From Bdellovibrionales bacterium (GTDB lineage: Bacteria > Bdellovibrionota > UBA1018 > CAIMNF01), in assembly GCA_947372355.1 (NCBI GenBank), contig CANBTI010000024.1, positions 1-33,004 on the forward strand: DNA of 33,004 nucleotides, given 5' to 3'. The translations under genes were made by a program, and so were the position numbers. Positions 16,513-23,240 of the stretch are shown in pieces. The notes beneath the pieces are model-generated. The model did no database searches and was not told where the DNA came from. It saw only the letters and a list, made by a program, of their open reading frames with translations. Positions within the stretch are counted from its first letter, which is position 1, and the number at the start of each line of letters is the position of its first letter.

Positions 16513-18714
16513 ATGTTTAAAAGATATTCTGTCTCTGCTTTTTTATTAATTTTCTCACTAAATGCAAATGCTGATCGATTGTTAATCAAAAGAAACGGAG
16601 CTTGGAAAGTAGAGCATGGAGATACGATTTCTTTTTTATCTGATCCTTCAGTTGAATGGGTTGAAAAAGATATTCTTTATCACGTTGATTCTGAAAAAAG
16701 CGTTGGTTCAGATTTACCCAACGATCCTAGCGTTGCCAATCAATGGTCTCTACAAAAATCAGAAGTTTTTCAAGCGCTTACTTTAGCCTCTACACAGGTC
16801 TCTCAGGGCAAAGATCCAATTGTGGTGGCGGTGATTGATACGGGTGTTGATCTTCAGCACCCAGATTTAAAGAACAATATATTTATTAACGATAAAGAAA
16901 TTCCAAACAATGGAATCGATGATGATCAAAACGGTTTAGCGGATGATGTGCAGGGGTTTAATTTTGCAGCAAGGCCAGGAGAACTAGATCATAACGATGA
17001 AAATCCTTCAAATGTACAAGATGATTTTGGACATGGAACCCATGTCTCAGGAATCATGGGGGCACTTCAAAATAATGGAATTGGAATTGCTGGGATTTCT
17101 CCCCGTATAAAAATTCTTCCGCTTCGCTGGATGATCAAAGGTGCTGGATGGGGATCCGATGCAATTGCGGCAATTCATTACGCTGTAAAAATGGGCGCGC
17201 GAGTGATCAATGCAAGTTGGGGCGGAATTGGATACTCTAAAGCGCTAGAAGAAGCAGTGAGAGAGGCTGAGGCAAAAGGAGTTTTATTTGTTGCTTCGTC
17301 TGGAAATAATAAGGGAGATAACGATACAACTCCGCGCCATCCTGCAAACCTTCGTTTTTCAAATGTGATTTCGGTTGCAAACACGAATGAAAAAGACGAG
17401 CTAGCAAAGACATCAAACTATGGAAAAACACAGGTAGAGTTAGCCGCCCCAGGTGAAAATGTATTAAGCACTATCCCAAATAACCAATACGGAAAGTTAT
17501 CAGGAACTTCAATGTCCGCAGCACACGTGAGTGGAGTGGCGGCGTTGTTGTTAACGGTAAATCCAAAGTTGACGGGGCAGGAAATTAAAAAAATTCTCAT
17601 GCAAACCGTAACGCCTCTTCCTTCACTGAATGGGAAAACTATAACCGGTGGCAGAATTAATGCGCTTGAAGCTTTGAAAAAAGTAATTGCTCAAAAAAGT
17701 GAAAAGCCGTTTTACGAGTTTGGTGAGGTAGATCTACGCCAACTTGAAAGTAGCAGTTATGTGAGGCCTGATCATGTAGAAGAAACCGGATCCGTAAAAG
17801 GTTTATCTACTCAATTTGTGAGAATGGTAAAGGGACAAGAAATCCCCGTGGAAGGAATTTCTTTTAAAACACAAATTCACGGCGGATCAAGTCCTTCTTA
17901 TCAGCAATTTATTACCGATGAAAATGGGCGTATTTCAGATCTAAATTGCCAGAAAAATGATTTTACCACTACTGCAACTATGGAGTCTAAGCTCTACTCG
18001 GTGACTTCTGGCGGACAACCCTATGATTTAATTTTAAAATTAAAATGCGGAGTTTCTCAAAAAATTATTTTCGATGAAAAATCAGATGCGGGAGAAGTGA
18101 TTGCAATTTGGCAAGTAGCCAAAAAAGCAGAAAAAAAAATAAAAGATCAAATCGGCCTCGATTTCTGGAAAGATCAAATTCAGTTTGTATGGCCATCACC
18201 AGGTGATTATTACGACGGCTCATCGGTACATTTAACTTTTGGACATCAATGGGATGTGGTTTCGCACGAAATGGGACATGCAATTTATGGCCGTGCCGGT
18301 ATTGGTTCATTTGGCGGAGGTGAGCACTACATTGATCGATGTTATGGAAATGAAATTGCGCTTTCAGAAGGATGGGCCTCGTTTTATGCCGCTTGGTTAA
18401 ACTTTGATTTAAATTCAAACGATCCAGGATTTGAGTATATGGTTCCAAGAAGAGCGCCGATAACAGTAGAAAACATTCCGGCTGATGTATGTGGATTACC
18501 TACTAATGAGTGGCGAGTCATTGGTTTTTTGTGGGATTTAATTGATGAACACCAAGATGGAGAAAGTTTTTCAAAACCATTTTCTACACTATGGCATGAC
18601 ACAAAGGGAATGCATGCGTCATCTCTAAGTGAGTTGAAATCACACTTGATTGGCGTGGGTTGGGATCAGAAATCTTTAGAGTCTATTTGGAAATTGAATT
18701 TTCCAGCTGAATAA
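16513..18714 (+). CDS. Secreted subtilisin-like protease fused to a C-terminal HExxH metallopeptidase-like domain
   Basis: A 733-residue protein. Signal peptide MFKRYSVSAFLLIFSLNANA, short pro-region, then a full subtilase (S8) domain: AVIDTGVDLQHPDL (Asp109), DDFGHGTHVSGIMG (His174), oxyanion region ASSGNNKGD, and SGTSMSAAHVSG (Ser333). A less recognisable, partly beta-rich linker spans about residues 410-540. The C-terminal part holds WDVVSHEMGHAIYGR (HEMGH, 585-589) and, 30 residues on, ALSEGWASFYAAW (Glu619), a gluzincin-style zinc site. Both catalytic centres look intact, so two chemically different proteases appear joined in one exported chain. The frame is continuous and no frameshift is seen. 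It is divergent from the threonine-repeat gene; 27 bp separate its stop from dnaX. Subtilase call is near certain; zincin activity is inferred from motif. Confidence 0.92.
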   Translation: MFKRYSVSAFLLIFSLNANADRLLIKRNGAWKVEHGDTISFLSDPSVEWVEKDILYHVDSEKSVGSDLPNDPSVANQWSLQKSEVFQALTLASTQVSQGKDPIVVAVIDTGVDLQHPDLKNNIFINDKEIPNNGIDDDQNGLADDVQGFNFAARPGELDHNDENPSNVQDDFGHGTHVSGIMGALQNNGIGIAGISPRIKILPLRWMIKGAGWGSDAIAAIHYAVKMGARVINASWGGIGYSKALEEAVREAEAKGVLFVASSGNNKGDNDTTPRHPANLRFSNVISVANTNEKDELAKTSNYGKTQVELAAPGENVLSTIPNNQYGKLSGTSMSAAHVSGVAALLLTVNPKLTGQEIKKILMQTVTPLPSLNGKTITGGRINALEALKKVIAQKSEKPFYEFGEVDLRQLESSSYVRPDHVEETGSVKGLSTQFVRMVKGQEIPVEGISFKTQIHGGSSPSYQQFITDENGRISDLNCQKNDFTTTATMESKLYSVTSGGQPYDLILKLKCGVSQKIIFDEKSDAGEVIAIWQVAKKAEKKIKDQIGLDFWKDQIQFVWPSPGDYYDGSSVHLTFGHQWDVVSHEMGHAIYGRAGIGSFGGGEHYIDRCYGNEIALSEGWASFYAAWLNFDLNSNDPGFEYMVPRRAPITVENIPADVCGLPTNEWRVIGFLWDLIDEHQDGESFSKPFSTLWHDTKGMHASSLSELKSHLIGVGWDQKSLESIWKLNFPAE

Positions 18715-18741
18715 GCTACGGTTTTGGCGGGGGAATTCTCT

Positions 18742-20538
18742 TTGAGCTCTTATCTTGTGCTAGCGCGAAAATATCGTCCGAAACAATTTTCAGACATTGT
18801 TGGACAACTCTCGGTGGTAAAAACATTAGTGAATGCGATTAAATTAAATCGCACTCATCAAGCTTACGTTTTTTCAGGATCACGTGGGATTGGTAAAACA
18901 TCGATTGCCAGAATTTTTTCCAAAGCACTTCGTTGTGAAAATGTAATTGAAAAAAATGGATTACTTTATTCCTGTGACCAATGCTCTGATTGCATCGAAA
19001 TTGCAGCCGGCAGTAGTGTTAATGTGATGGAAATTGATGGTGCCTCTAATAACGGTGTTGATTCTGTTCGCGAGATCCGCGAAGGAGCAAAGTTTTTACC
19101 CAGCTCAGGTAAATATAAAATTTATATCATCGATGAGGTTCACATGCTTTCCACGGCCGCATTCAATGCGCTTTTGAAGACATTAGAAGAACCACCAGAG
19201 CATGTAGTATTTATTTTTGCGACCACTGAATCACATAAAATTCCAGAAACCATATTAGGTCGCTGTCAGCGTTTTGATTTTAAGCGTGTAACGGTTGCCC
19301 AAATCACTGAACGCATGAAAGAAGTTCTTCAATCTGAAAAAATTCAGGCTGAAGATGCGGCTTTGAATCTTATCTCAAGATCTGCTGAAGGTTCTATGCG
19401 TGATGCTCTTTCAATTTTGGATCAGGTGATTTCATTTTCGGGAATGAAGATCAATGCGCAGGCTGTGAGAGAAAGCATTGGTTTGATTGGTACTGAATTA
19501 ATTTTAGCTTTAGTAAAAAACATTCTACTAAGAGACGCAAAAGCTGCGTTGAGCGTTGCACAGCAAGCCTTTAATCAAGGCGTTGATCTAAAGGTTTTGA
19601 TGAAGATGGTGATCGAAATGATTCACGCACTCATCATGATTCAGGTTGGTGTTGAAAAGCCGGAGACTCATTTTAATGATGATGAGTTAATGCAAATTTC
19701 AAACTTAAAAGATATCCGCGCCTTGGAAGAAAATGAGTTAATTTTTCAAGTCTTTCATCATGGTCTAGATTTATTATCGAGAGCTGCACAACCAAAATTA
19801 ATTTTAGATTTAATCATTGTAAAAACTTCACTCGCTGAAGAGATCATCCGCGCAGATAAGGTTGCGGATGAAATGAGTGAAGAGGGAATGTTAGATGTTC
19901 ATGCAGGACCAGATCGGGGGGCGCCCCGGCCTCCAGCGACACCAGTAAAAAATCTCACCTCAGCTGTTGTCGATCCAGTATTAGAAAAAGTAATTGCAAA
20001 ACCAGAACTGGTCCAGACAACTGAGGCGGCGCCAGCACCCCAAGCGAGAGAGATATTTGGTGGTTTGGCTTTTGGAGCAAAAAAACAAGAAATAACTGAG
20101 ATCACTCCGGTTGCACCAACGATCAAAAGTGCCCGCCCCAAAACTTGGGAAGGGTTTATAGAGTTTTGTTTTGAGCATAAGCCCGTATTGGCGGTCGTGA
20201 TGGAATCGGTTGTGGAGTGGAGTATTCCTTTAAACGCAGGCGATTCGTTGAAACTTGGGTTCCGCGAGAAGGATCAAGCAAAGGCCGAACAGTTACAACA
20301 AAAGGCATATAGAGATCAATTTACACAAGCAATCGAAGCTCATTTTGGCTTTAAATCTCCAGTTGAAATATTCTTTTCTAAAAATGCGGGTGAAAGCATG
20401 GCTGAAAAAACCATCAGAGCCCAAAAAGAACAGCGGGACGAAAAAATGAAAAATATTCTTTCAAATCATATCGTTCAAGAGGCAAGATCACTTTTTGGAG
20501 TAGAAGTACAAATTGAATTAAGTGAGAAGGAAAAATGA
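18742..20538 (+). CDS. dnaX: DNA polymerase III subunits gamma/tau
   Basis: Clamp-loader ATPase that links polymerase cores and helicase at the fork. Start: a TTG at 18742 preceded by GGGGGA with a 6-7 nt spacer gives MSSYLVLARKYRPKQF, which aligns with the usual bacterial MSYQVLARKWRPQTF; a TTG at 18724 has no such site. From this start, Walker A GSRGIGKTS is at residues 46-54, zinc ligands are Cys65/78/81/84, DEVHMLS marks Walker B, and TILGRCQRFDF is the sensor/arginine region. The total is 598 residues. A Pro/Ala-rich linker (residues ~385-445) precedes a tau-type C-terminal domain. A run of seven A in the linker is a possible gamma frameshift site (see 20079). The stop overlaps the recR start by 4 bp; ybaB, often between them, is absent. 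Confidence 0.95.
   Translation: MSSYLVLARKYRPKQFSDIVGQLSVVKTLVNAIKLNRTHQAYVFSGSRGIGKTSIARIFSKALRCENVIEKNGLLYSCDQCSDCIEIAAGSSVNVMEIDGASNNGVDSVREIREGAKFLPSSGKYKIYIIDEVHMLSTAAFNALLKTLEEPPEHVVFIFATTESHKIPETILGRCQRFDFKRVTVAQITERMKEVLQSEKIQAEDAALNLISRSAEGSMRDALSILDQVISFSGMKINAQAVRESIGLIGTELILALVKNILLRDAKAALSVAQQAFNQGVDLKVLMKMVIEMIHALIMIQVGVEKPETHFNDDELMQISNLKDIRALEENELIFQVFHHGLDLLSRAAQPKLILDLIIVKTSLAEEIIRADKVADEMSEEGMLDVHAGPDRGAPRPPATPVKNLTSAVVDPVLEKVIAKPELVQTTEAAPAPQAREIFGGLAFGAKKQEITEITPVAPTIKSARPKTWEGFIEFCFEHKPVLAVVMESVVEWSIPLNAGDSLKLGFREKDQAKAEQLQQKAYRDQFTQAIEAHFGFKSPVEIFFSKNAGESMAEKTIRAQKEQRDEKMKNILSNHIVQEARSLFGVEVQIELSEKEK
20079..20099 (+). other. Possible programmed -1 frameshift site producing DnaX gamma
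   Basis: In frame the message reads GCA AAA AAA CAA, a slippery A AAA AAA (20079-20085). A -1 slip gives ACA AGA AAT AAC TGA, so the product would end after Thr-Arg-Asn-Asn at residue ~452 of 598. It would keep the ATPase and oligomerisation domains and lose the tau part, closely like E. coli gamma (431 of 643). A GGAG lies 2 nt before the run; I see no strong hairpin immediately downstream, only a 5-bp stem about 55 nt on. Confidence 0.45.
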
Positions 20539-21128
20539 ACCCACTTTCAAAATTAATATTTGAATTATCAAAGTTGCCTGGCATTGGTGAGAAATCAGCA
20601 ACAAGATTGGCCTACTATATTTTAAATCAGGAGAGCGAATACGCAGAATCACTTGCTGCAGCCCTGGTGAGTGCGAAGCAAAAACTAAAATACTGTGAAG
20701 AGTGTTTTAATTTTTCTGAACATGAAAAATGTGAAATTTGTGAAGATTCAAAACGGGATCACAATCAAATTTGTCTGGTAGAGCGCCCAAGTGATGTAAC
20801 TCCAATTGAAAAAACGGGAACATACCGTGGCGTGTACCACGTGTTACATGGTTTACTCTCGCCTTTGGATGGAATTGGTCCGGAAGATGTAAAAATTAAG
20901 GAACTATTGTTGAGATTAAAGGCAAGAGAAGTGAGTGAAGTAATATTGGTACTCAACCCTTCAGTAGAAGGTGAAGCAACGGGGATGTATCTTTCTCGTT
21001 TGTTGAAACCAATTGGAATTAGGGTTTCACAAGTGGCTTATGGAATACCATTTGGGGGAACAATTGAGTTCACAGATCGTCAAACTCTGGGCAAGGCGCT
21101 AGAAAATCGCACGGAAATGTATAAATGA
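20535..21128 (+). CDS. recR: Recombination mediator RecR
   Basis: Ring-forming DNA repair protein that works with RecO/RecF to load RecA at gaps. 197 residues: an N-terminal helix-hairpin-helix (LSKLPGIGEKSATRLAYYIL), a C4 zinc finger (Cys54, 57, 66, 69) and a Toprim domain (EVILVLNPSVEGEATGMYLS) ending in YGIPFGGTIEFTDRQTLGKA. It is preceded by GAAGGA. Its start overlaps dnaX and its stop overlaps mglA, both as ATGA, giving a translationally coupled dnaX-recR-mglA unit. Confidence 0.97.
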   Translation: MNPLSKLIFELSKLPGIGEKSATRLAYYILNQESEYAESLAAALVSAKQKLKYCEECFNFSEHEKCEICEDSKRDHNQICLVERPSDVTPIEKTGTYRGVYHVLHGLLSPLDGIGPEDVKIKELLLRLKAREVSEVILVLNPSVEGEATGMYLSRLLKPIGIRVSQVAYGIPFGGTIEFTDRQTLGKALENRTEMYK

Positions 21129-21718
21129 GTTTTGTAAACACCGTTACCAAAGAAGTGAACTGTAAAATTGTGTATGTTGGAACCGGACTATCTGGAAAAA
21201 CCACTAACATTCAATTTATTTATGAAAACACACGCAGTGAGCATGCTGGAAAATTAGTCAGTCTTAGTACTGAAAATGAACGCACATTATTTTTTGATTT
21301 TCTCCCGCTTTCTATTGGGGAAGTGCGCGGATACAAAACTAGATTTCATCTTTATTCAATTCCCGGACAAATCTTTTATGAAGCTTCACGAGATTTTATT
21401 TTAAAAGGCGTGGATGGAGTTGTTTTTGTAATTGATTCTGCGCGTGAACGCATGGAAGAAAATTTAGAAGCGTGGGAACAATTTCAAACAGCACTATTGC
21501 GACAAGGATATGATCTGGCGCGCATCCCAATTGTGTTCCAATATAACAAGAGAGATTTACCTCGTGCAGCAACTCTCGAAGAATTAGAAAACACATTTAA
21601 CCCCACAAAAAGGCCGTATTTTGAAGCTATTTCCAATCAAGGAAAAGGCGTGATGGAGACATTAGAAAATATTAGCCAAATGGTGATCGATGCATTAAGA
21701 GGTTTAAGGGGAAATTAA
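21125..21718 (+). CDS. mglA: Ras-like small GTPase MglA
   Basis: Polarity GTPase: in Myxococcus it controls gliding and pole switching, and in Bdellovibrio it is involved in prey invasion. 197 residues closely resemble myxobacterial MglA as I remember it (INCKIVY, LISLSTE, LFFDFLPL, KGVDGVVFV). P-loop GTGLSGKTT (19-27), the SIPGQIFYEASRD switch II region (family TVPGQ), and the NKRD guanine motif at 141-144. As in other MglA proteins, P-x-G replaces the Ras DxxG Asp. No MglB (Roadblock GAP) gene is adjacent, so the partner is encoded elsewhere. Coupled to recR by a 4-bp overlap, which is unexpected functionally but may be a stable arrangement in this lineage. Confidence 0.95.
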   Translation: MSFVNTVTKEVNCKIVYVGTGLSGKTTNIQFIYENTRSEHAGKLVSLSTENERTLFFDFLPLSIGEVRGYKTRFHLYSIPGQIFYEASRDFILKGVDGVVFVIDSARERMEENLEAWEQFQTALLRQGYDLARIPIVFQYNKRDLPRAATLEELENTFNPTKRPYFEAISNQGKGVMETLENISQMVIDALRGLRGN

Positions 21719-21757
21719 CTTCTTAGATTTAAGCAACGTGATTAGGGGAAATAAATA

Positions 21758-22141
21758 ATGCGCAAAACTGATTTGGTGAGATTTAAAAAAATTTTTATCG
21801 AGCAGAGAGAGCAACTACTAATGAACTTCACCGTAATGGATGAACAACTCATGGTGAAACCAGAAGATAAAGACGAAGTAGATCAAGCTAACGCCGATGT
21901 TGAACAAAGCATTCGCATGCAATTAAAAAACAGAGAAACTTTTACGCTTCGTAAAGTAAATGAATCATTGAAAAAAATCGATGATGGCAGTTATGGCGAA
22001 TGTGATAGTTGTGGAGATCAAATCGAGCTTCGCAGATTAATGGCTCGTCCTACAGCAACTCTTTGCATCGCTTGTAAAGAAGAAGAAGAAAAACTAAATG
22101 CGTCTATGTTGCTTGGTGGACGTTTTCATTACGTTCACTAA
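21758..22141 (+). CDS. DksA/TraR-family zinc-finger protein 1
   Basis: 127 residues. The C-terminal half has the DksA-type zinc finger CDSCGDQIELRRLMARPTAT then CIAC (Cys82, 85, 103, 106). The N-terminal part is a helical hairpin; its tip reads DEVDQANAD, retaining the Asp-x-Ala (Asp42, Ala44) that in E. coli DksA acts on the RNA polymerase active centre. The N-terminal region is shorter than E. coli DksA (151 aa). Preceded by AGGGGA 10 nt upstream, 39 bp after mglA, so possibly the end of the dnaX transcript or independently read. Likely a secondary-channel regulator of RNA polymerase (ppGpp-linked in relatives); I do not assign the name dksA because a paralog lies next door. Confidence 0.88.
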   Translation: MRKTDLVRFKKIFIEQREQLLMNFTVMDEQLMVKPEDKDEVDQANADVEQSIRMQLKNRETFTLRKVNESLKKIDDGSYGECDSCGDQIELRRLMARPTATLCIACKEEEEKLNASMLLGGRFHYVH

Positions 22142-22455
22142 AAACAACCTTAGCGCTTTGAGCTCTCATCCTAAGAACCCAAAACGCCAAGGATTTATGA
22201 CTACTTCCAGGGGAGACCTCTCAATTCCATTTGAGATTTGAATTTGATCATCTTGACCAGATTCAAGTTACAACTCATCGTGAGTTGTCATTACGCACGT
22301 TGTGGGGACAACATTCGTAAATCGTTTCGGGTGCATTGGTGTTGGATTTTGTAACTGGTGAAAGGCGAGAAGCCAGTTCAGTTACGAGAATTGGAATAAT
22401 ATCGTTCTTCCTGAACAAATAAACTCATCCTAAGTTTAATACTCCATTTGAGATG
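22142..22455. other. 314-bp gap between two convergent dksA-like genes, with repeats and hairpins
   Basis: No open reading frame is supported here. The gap holds two short motifs, each present twice in the same order: CTCATCCTAAG at 22165-22175 and 22424-22434, and TCCATTTGAGAT at 22226-22237 and 22443-22454. It also holds a perfect hairpin (22270-22288) and a nested stem near 22352-22380 (AACTGG...CCAGTT enclosing GGC-GAGAA-GCC). No T-run terminator is evident. Could be a small RNA, paired 3' ends, or remains of a duplication that produced the two genes. Confidence 0.4.
22270..22288. repeat. Perfect 8-bp inverted repeat
   Basis: ACAACTCA-TCG-TGAGTTGT: eight paired bases with a 3-nt loop, in the gap between the two dksA-like genes. 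It lacks a following T run, so it is not a standard terminator; it could be an RNA hairpin or operator. Confidence 0.55.
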
Positions 22456-22866
22456 CTATGCGATTCTTAGATTTGATCTAGAACCCATGCTTTTTGATTT
22501 TCGTCCGTCTGCAGAGCGTGTTTCACGTATTTCCTCAGATTCCTTACAGGCAATACAGAGGTTCGCAGTTGGACGAACTTCAAGTCTGGAAAGTTCGATG
22601 TCTTCTTCACAGCATTCGCATGTGCCGAAAGTTCCAGATTGAATTTTGATTAAGGCCTCATCGATTTTTTTAAGAAACAGAGCTTCGCGACTGCGAAGTT
22701 GCATTCTCATTCCTTGCTCAAGAGTTGCGCTCGTGAGATCGGATTCATCAGAGAGATCTTCCTTATTTAAGGTGAAATCTTCATTAATAAATTTATAGGA
22801 GTAGAGAAGGCCAGATTTTTGTTCTTCAAACAATTTCTTAAACTTCATCATGATTACTTGTTTCAT
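22456..22866 (-). CDS. DksA/TraR-family zinc-finger protein 2
   Basis: 136 residues, paralogous to the gene that converges on it (shared MRMQLRSRE/IRMQLKNRE, SGTFG/DGSYG, LEVRPTANLCIACKE). Zinc ligands Cys83, 86, 104, 107 are intact, with an extra Cys85 (CECC). The hairpin tip reads DESDLTSAT: the DksA Asp-x-Ala becomes Asp-x-Thr (Asp43, Thr45), so its effect on RNA polymerase may differ. The C-terminal tail is basic and Ser/Arg-rich (RSADGRKSKSMGSRSNLR), unlike paralog 1. The ATG at 22866 follows a perfect AAGGAG at 8 nt. It is a single-gene unit facing a 370-bp upstream region with possible regulatory sites. Confidence 0.88.
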   Translation of the reverse strand: MKQVIMMKFKKLFEEQKSGLLYSYKFINEDFTLNKEDLSDESDLTSATLEQGMRMQLRSREALFLKKIDEALIKIQSGTFGTCECCEEDIELSRLEVRPTANLCIACKESEEIRETRSADGRKSKSMGSRSNLRIA

Positions 22867-22933
22867 ATTGATACTCCTTTGTGTTTGTTCACGTTGATTT
22901 CATCTTGAAATCTTCGATTCCATTTCTACATTT

Positions 22934-22960
22934 TGTGAGCTTTCATCCTGACTGCTCACA
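22934..22960. repeat. Inverted repeat TGTGAGC-N13-GCTCACA
   Basis: Seven-base perfect arms with a 13-nt spacer, about 70 bp upstream of the dksA-like gene 2 start and downstream of its candidate promoter. Either a regulator's operator or a leader hairpin. The half-site TGTGA resembles CRP, but the spacing (N17 between TGTGA and TCACA) does not fit CRP (N6). Confidence 0.5.
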
Positions 22961-22971
22961 TCTATATATGT

Positions 22972-22987
22972 AGCGATTCCTATGCCA
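22972..22987 (-). promoter_or_regulatory. Possible sigma-54 (-24/-12) promoter for dksA-like gene 2
   Basis: Minus strand TGGCAT-AGGAA-TCGCT resembles TGGCAC-N5-TTGCW with the correct GG-N10-GC spacing and two mismatches. About 105 bp upstream of the start codon. Weak, consensus-only call. Confidence 0.25.
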
Positions 22988-23240
22988 GACAGTTTTTGGC
23001 TGTTTTTAGCGTTAAATTTCACTTAACCACTCGGAACTAAAGAGAAAAAAAGGAAAAGATGCGTTAAATGGTTTATGTTTATTAAGTTAGGGTGTCATAG
23101 TGCACCGGCAAAGAAATACTCTGTGGTGTGGTTAAAAATGAAAAAACAATGTGATTTCAAATATATATTACCGTGTCGGCCAGAACAGTGTCACTAAGAG
23201 CTGGAAAAATAAACGATTTTAGGTTATGATCCTTTGCTCT

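Larger units (their letters stand above)
22867..23240. other. Divergent intergenic region between dksA-like gene 2 and the nucleotidyltransferase-like gene
   Basis: AT-rich, about 370 bp, with no supported coding sequence. Contains the inverted repeat at 22934-22960, a sigma-54-like element at 22972-22987 (minus strand), and TATGAT at 23225-23230 that could serve as -10 for the plus-strand gene. Long enough to hold two regulated promoters or a small RNA. Confidence 0.5.

Noticed and set aside
18724-18741. TTG at 18724 as dnaX start
   Set aside because: The TTG at 18742 has a GGGGGA ribosome site and yields the conserved MSSYLVLARKYRP N-terminus.
22934-22960. CRP binding site
   Set aside because: The half-sites resemble TGTGA/TCACA, but the spacing is 17 rather than 6 nt.
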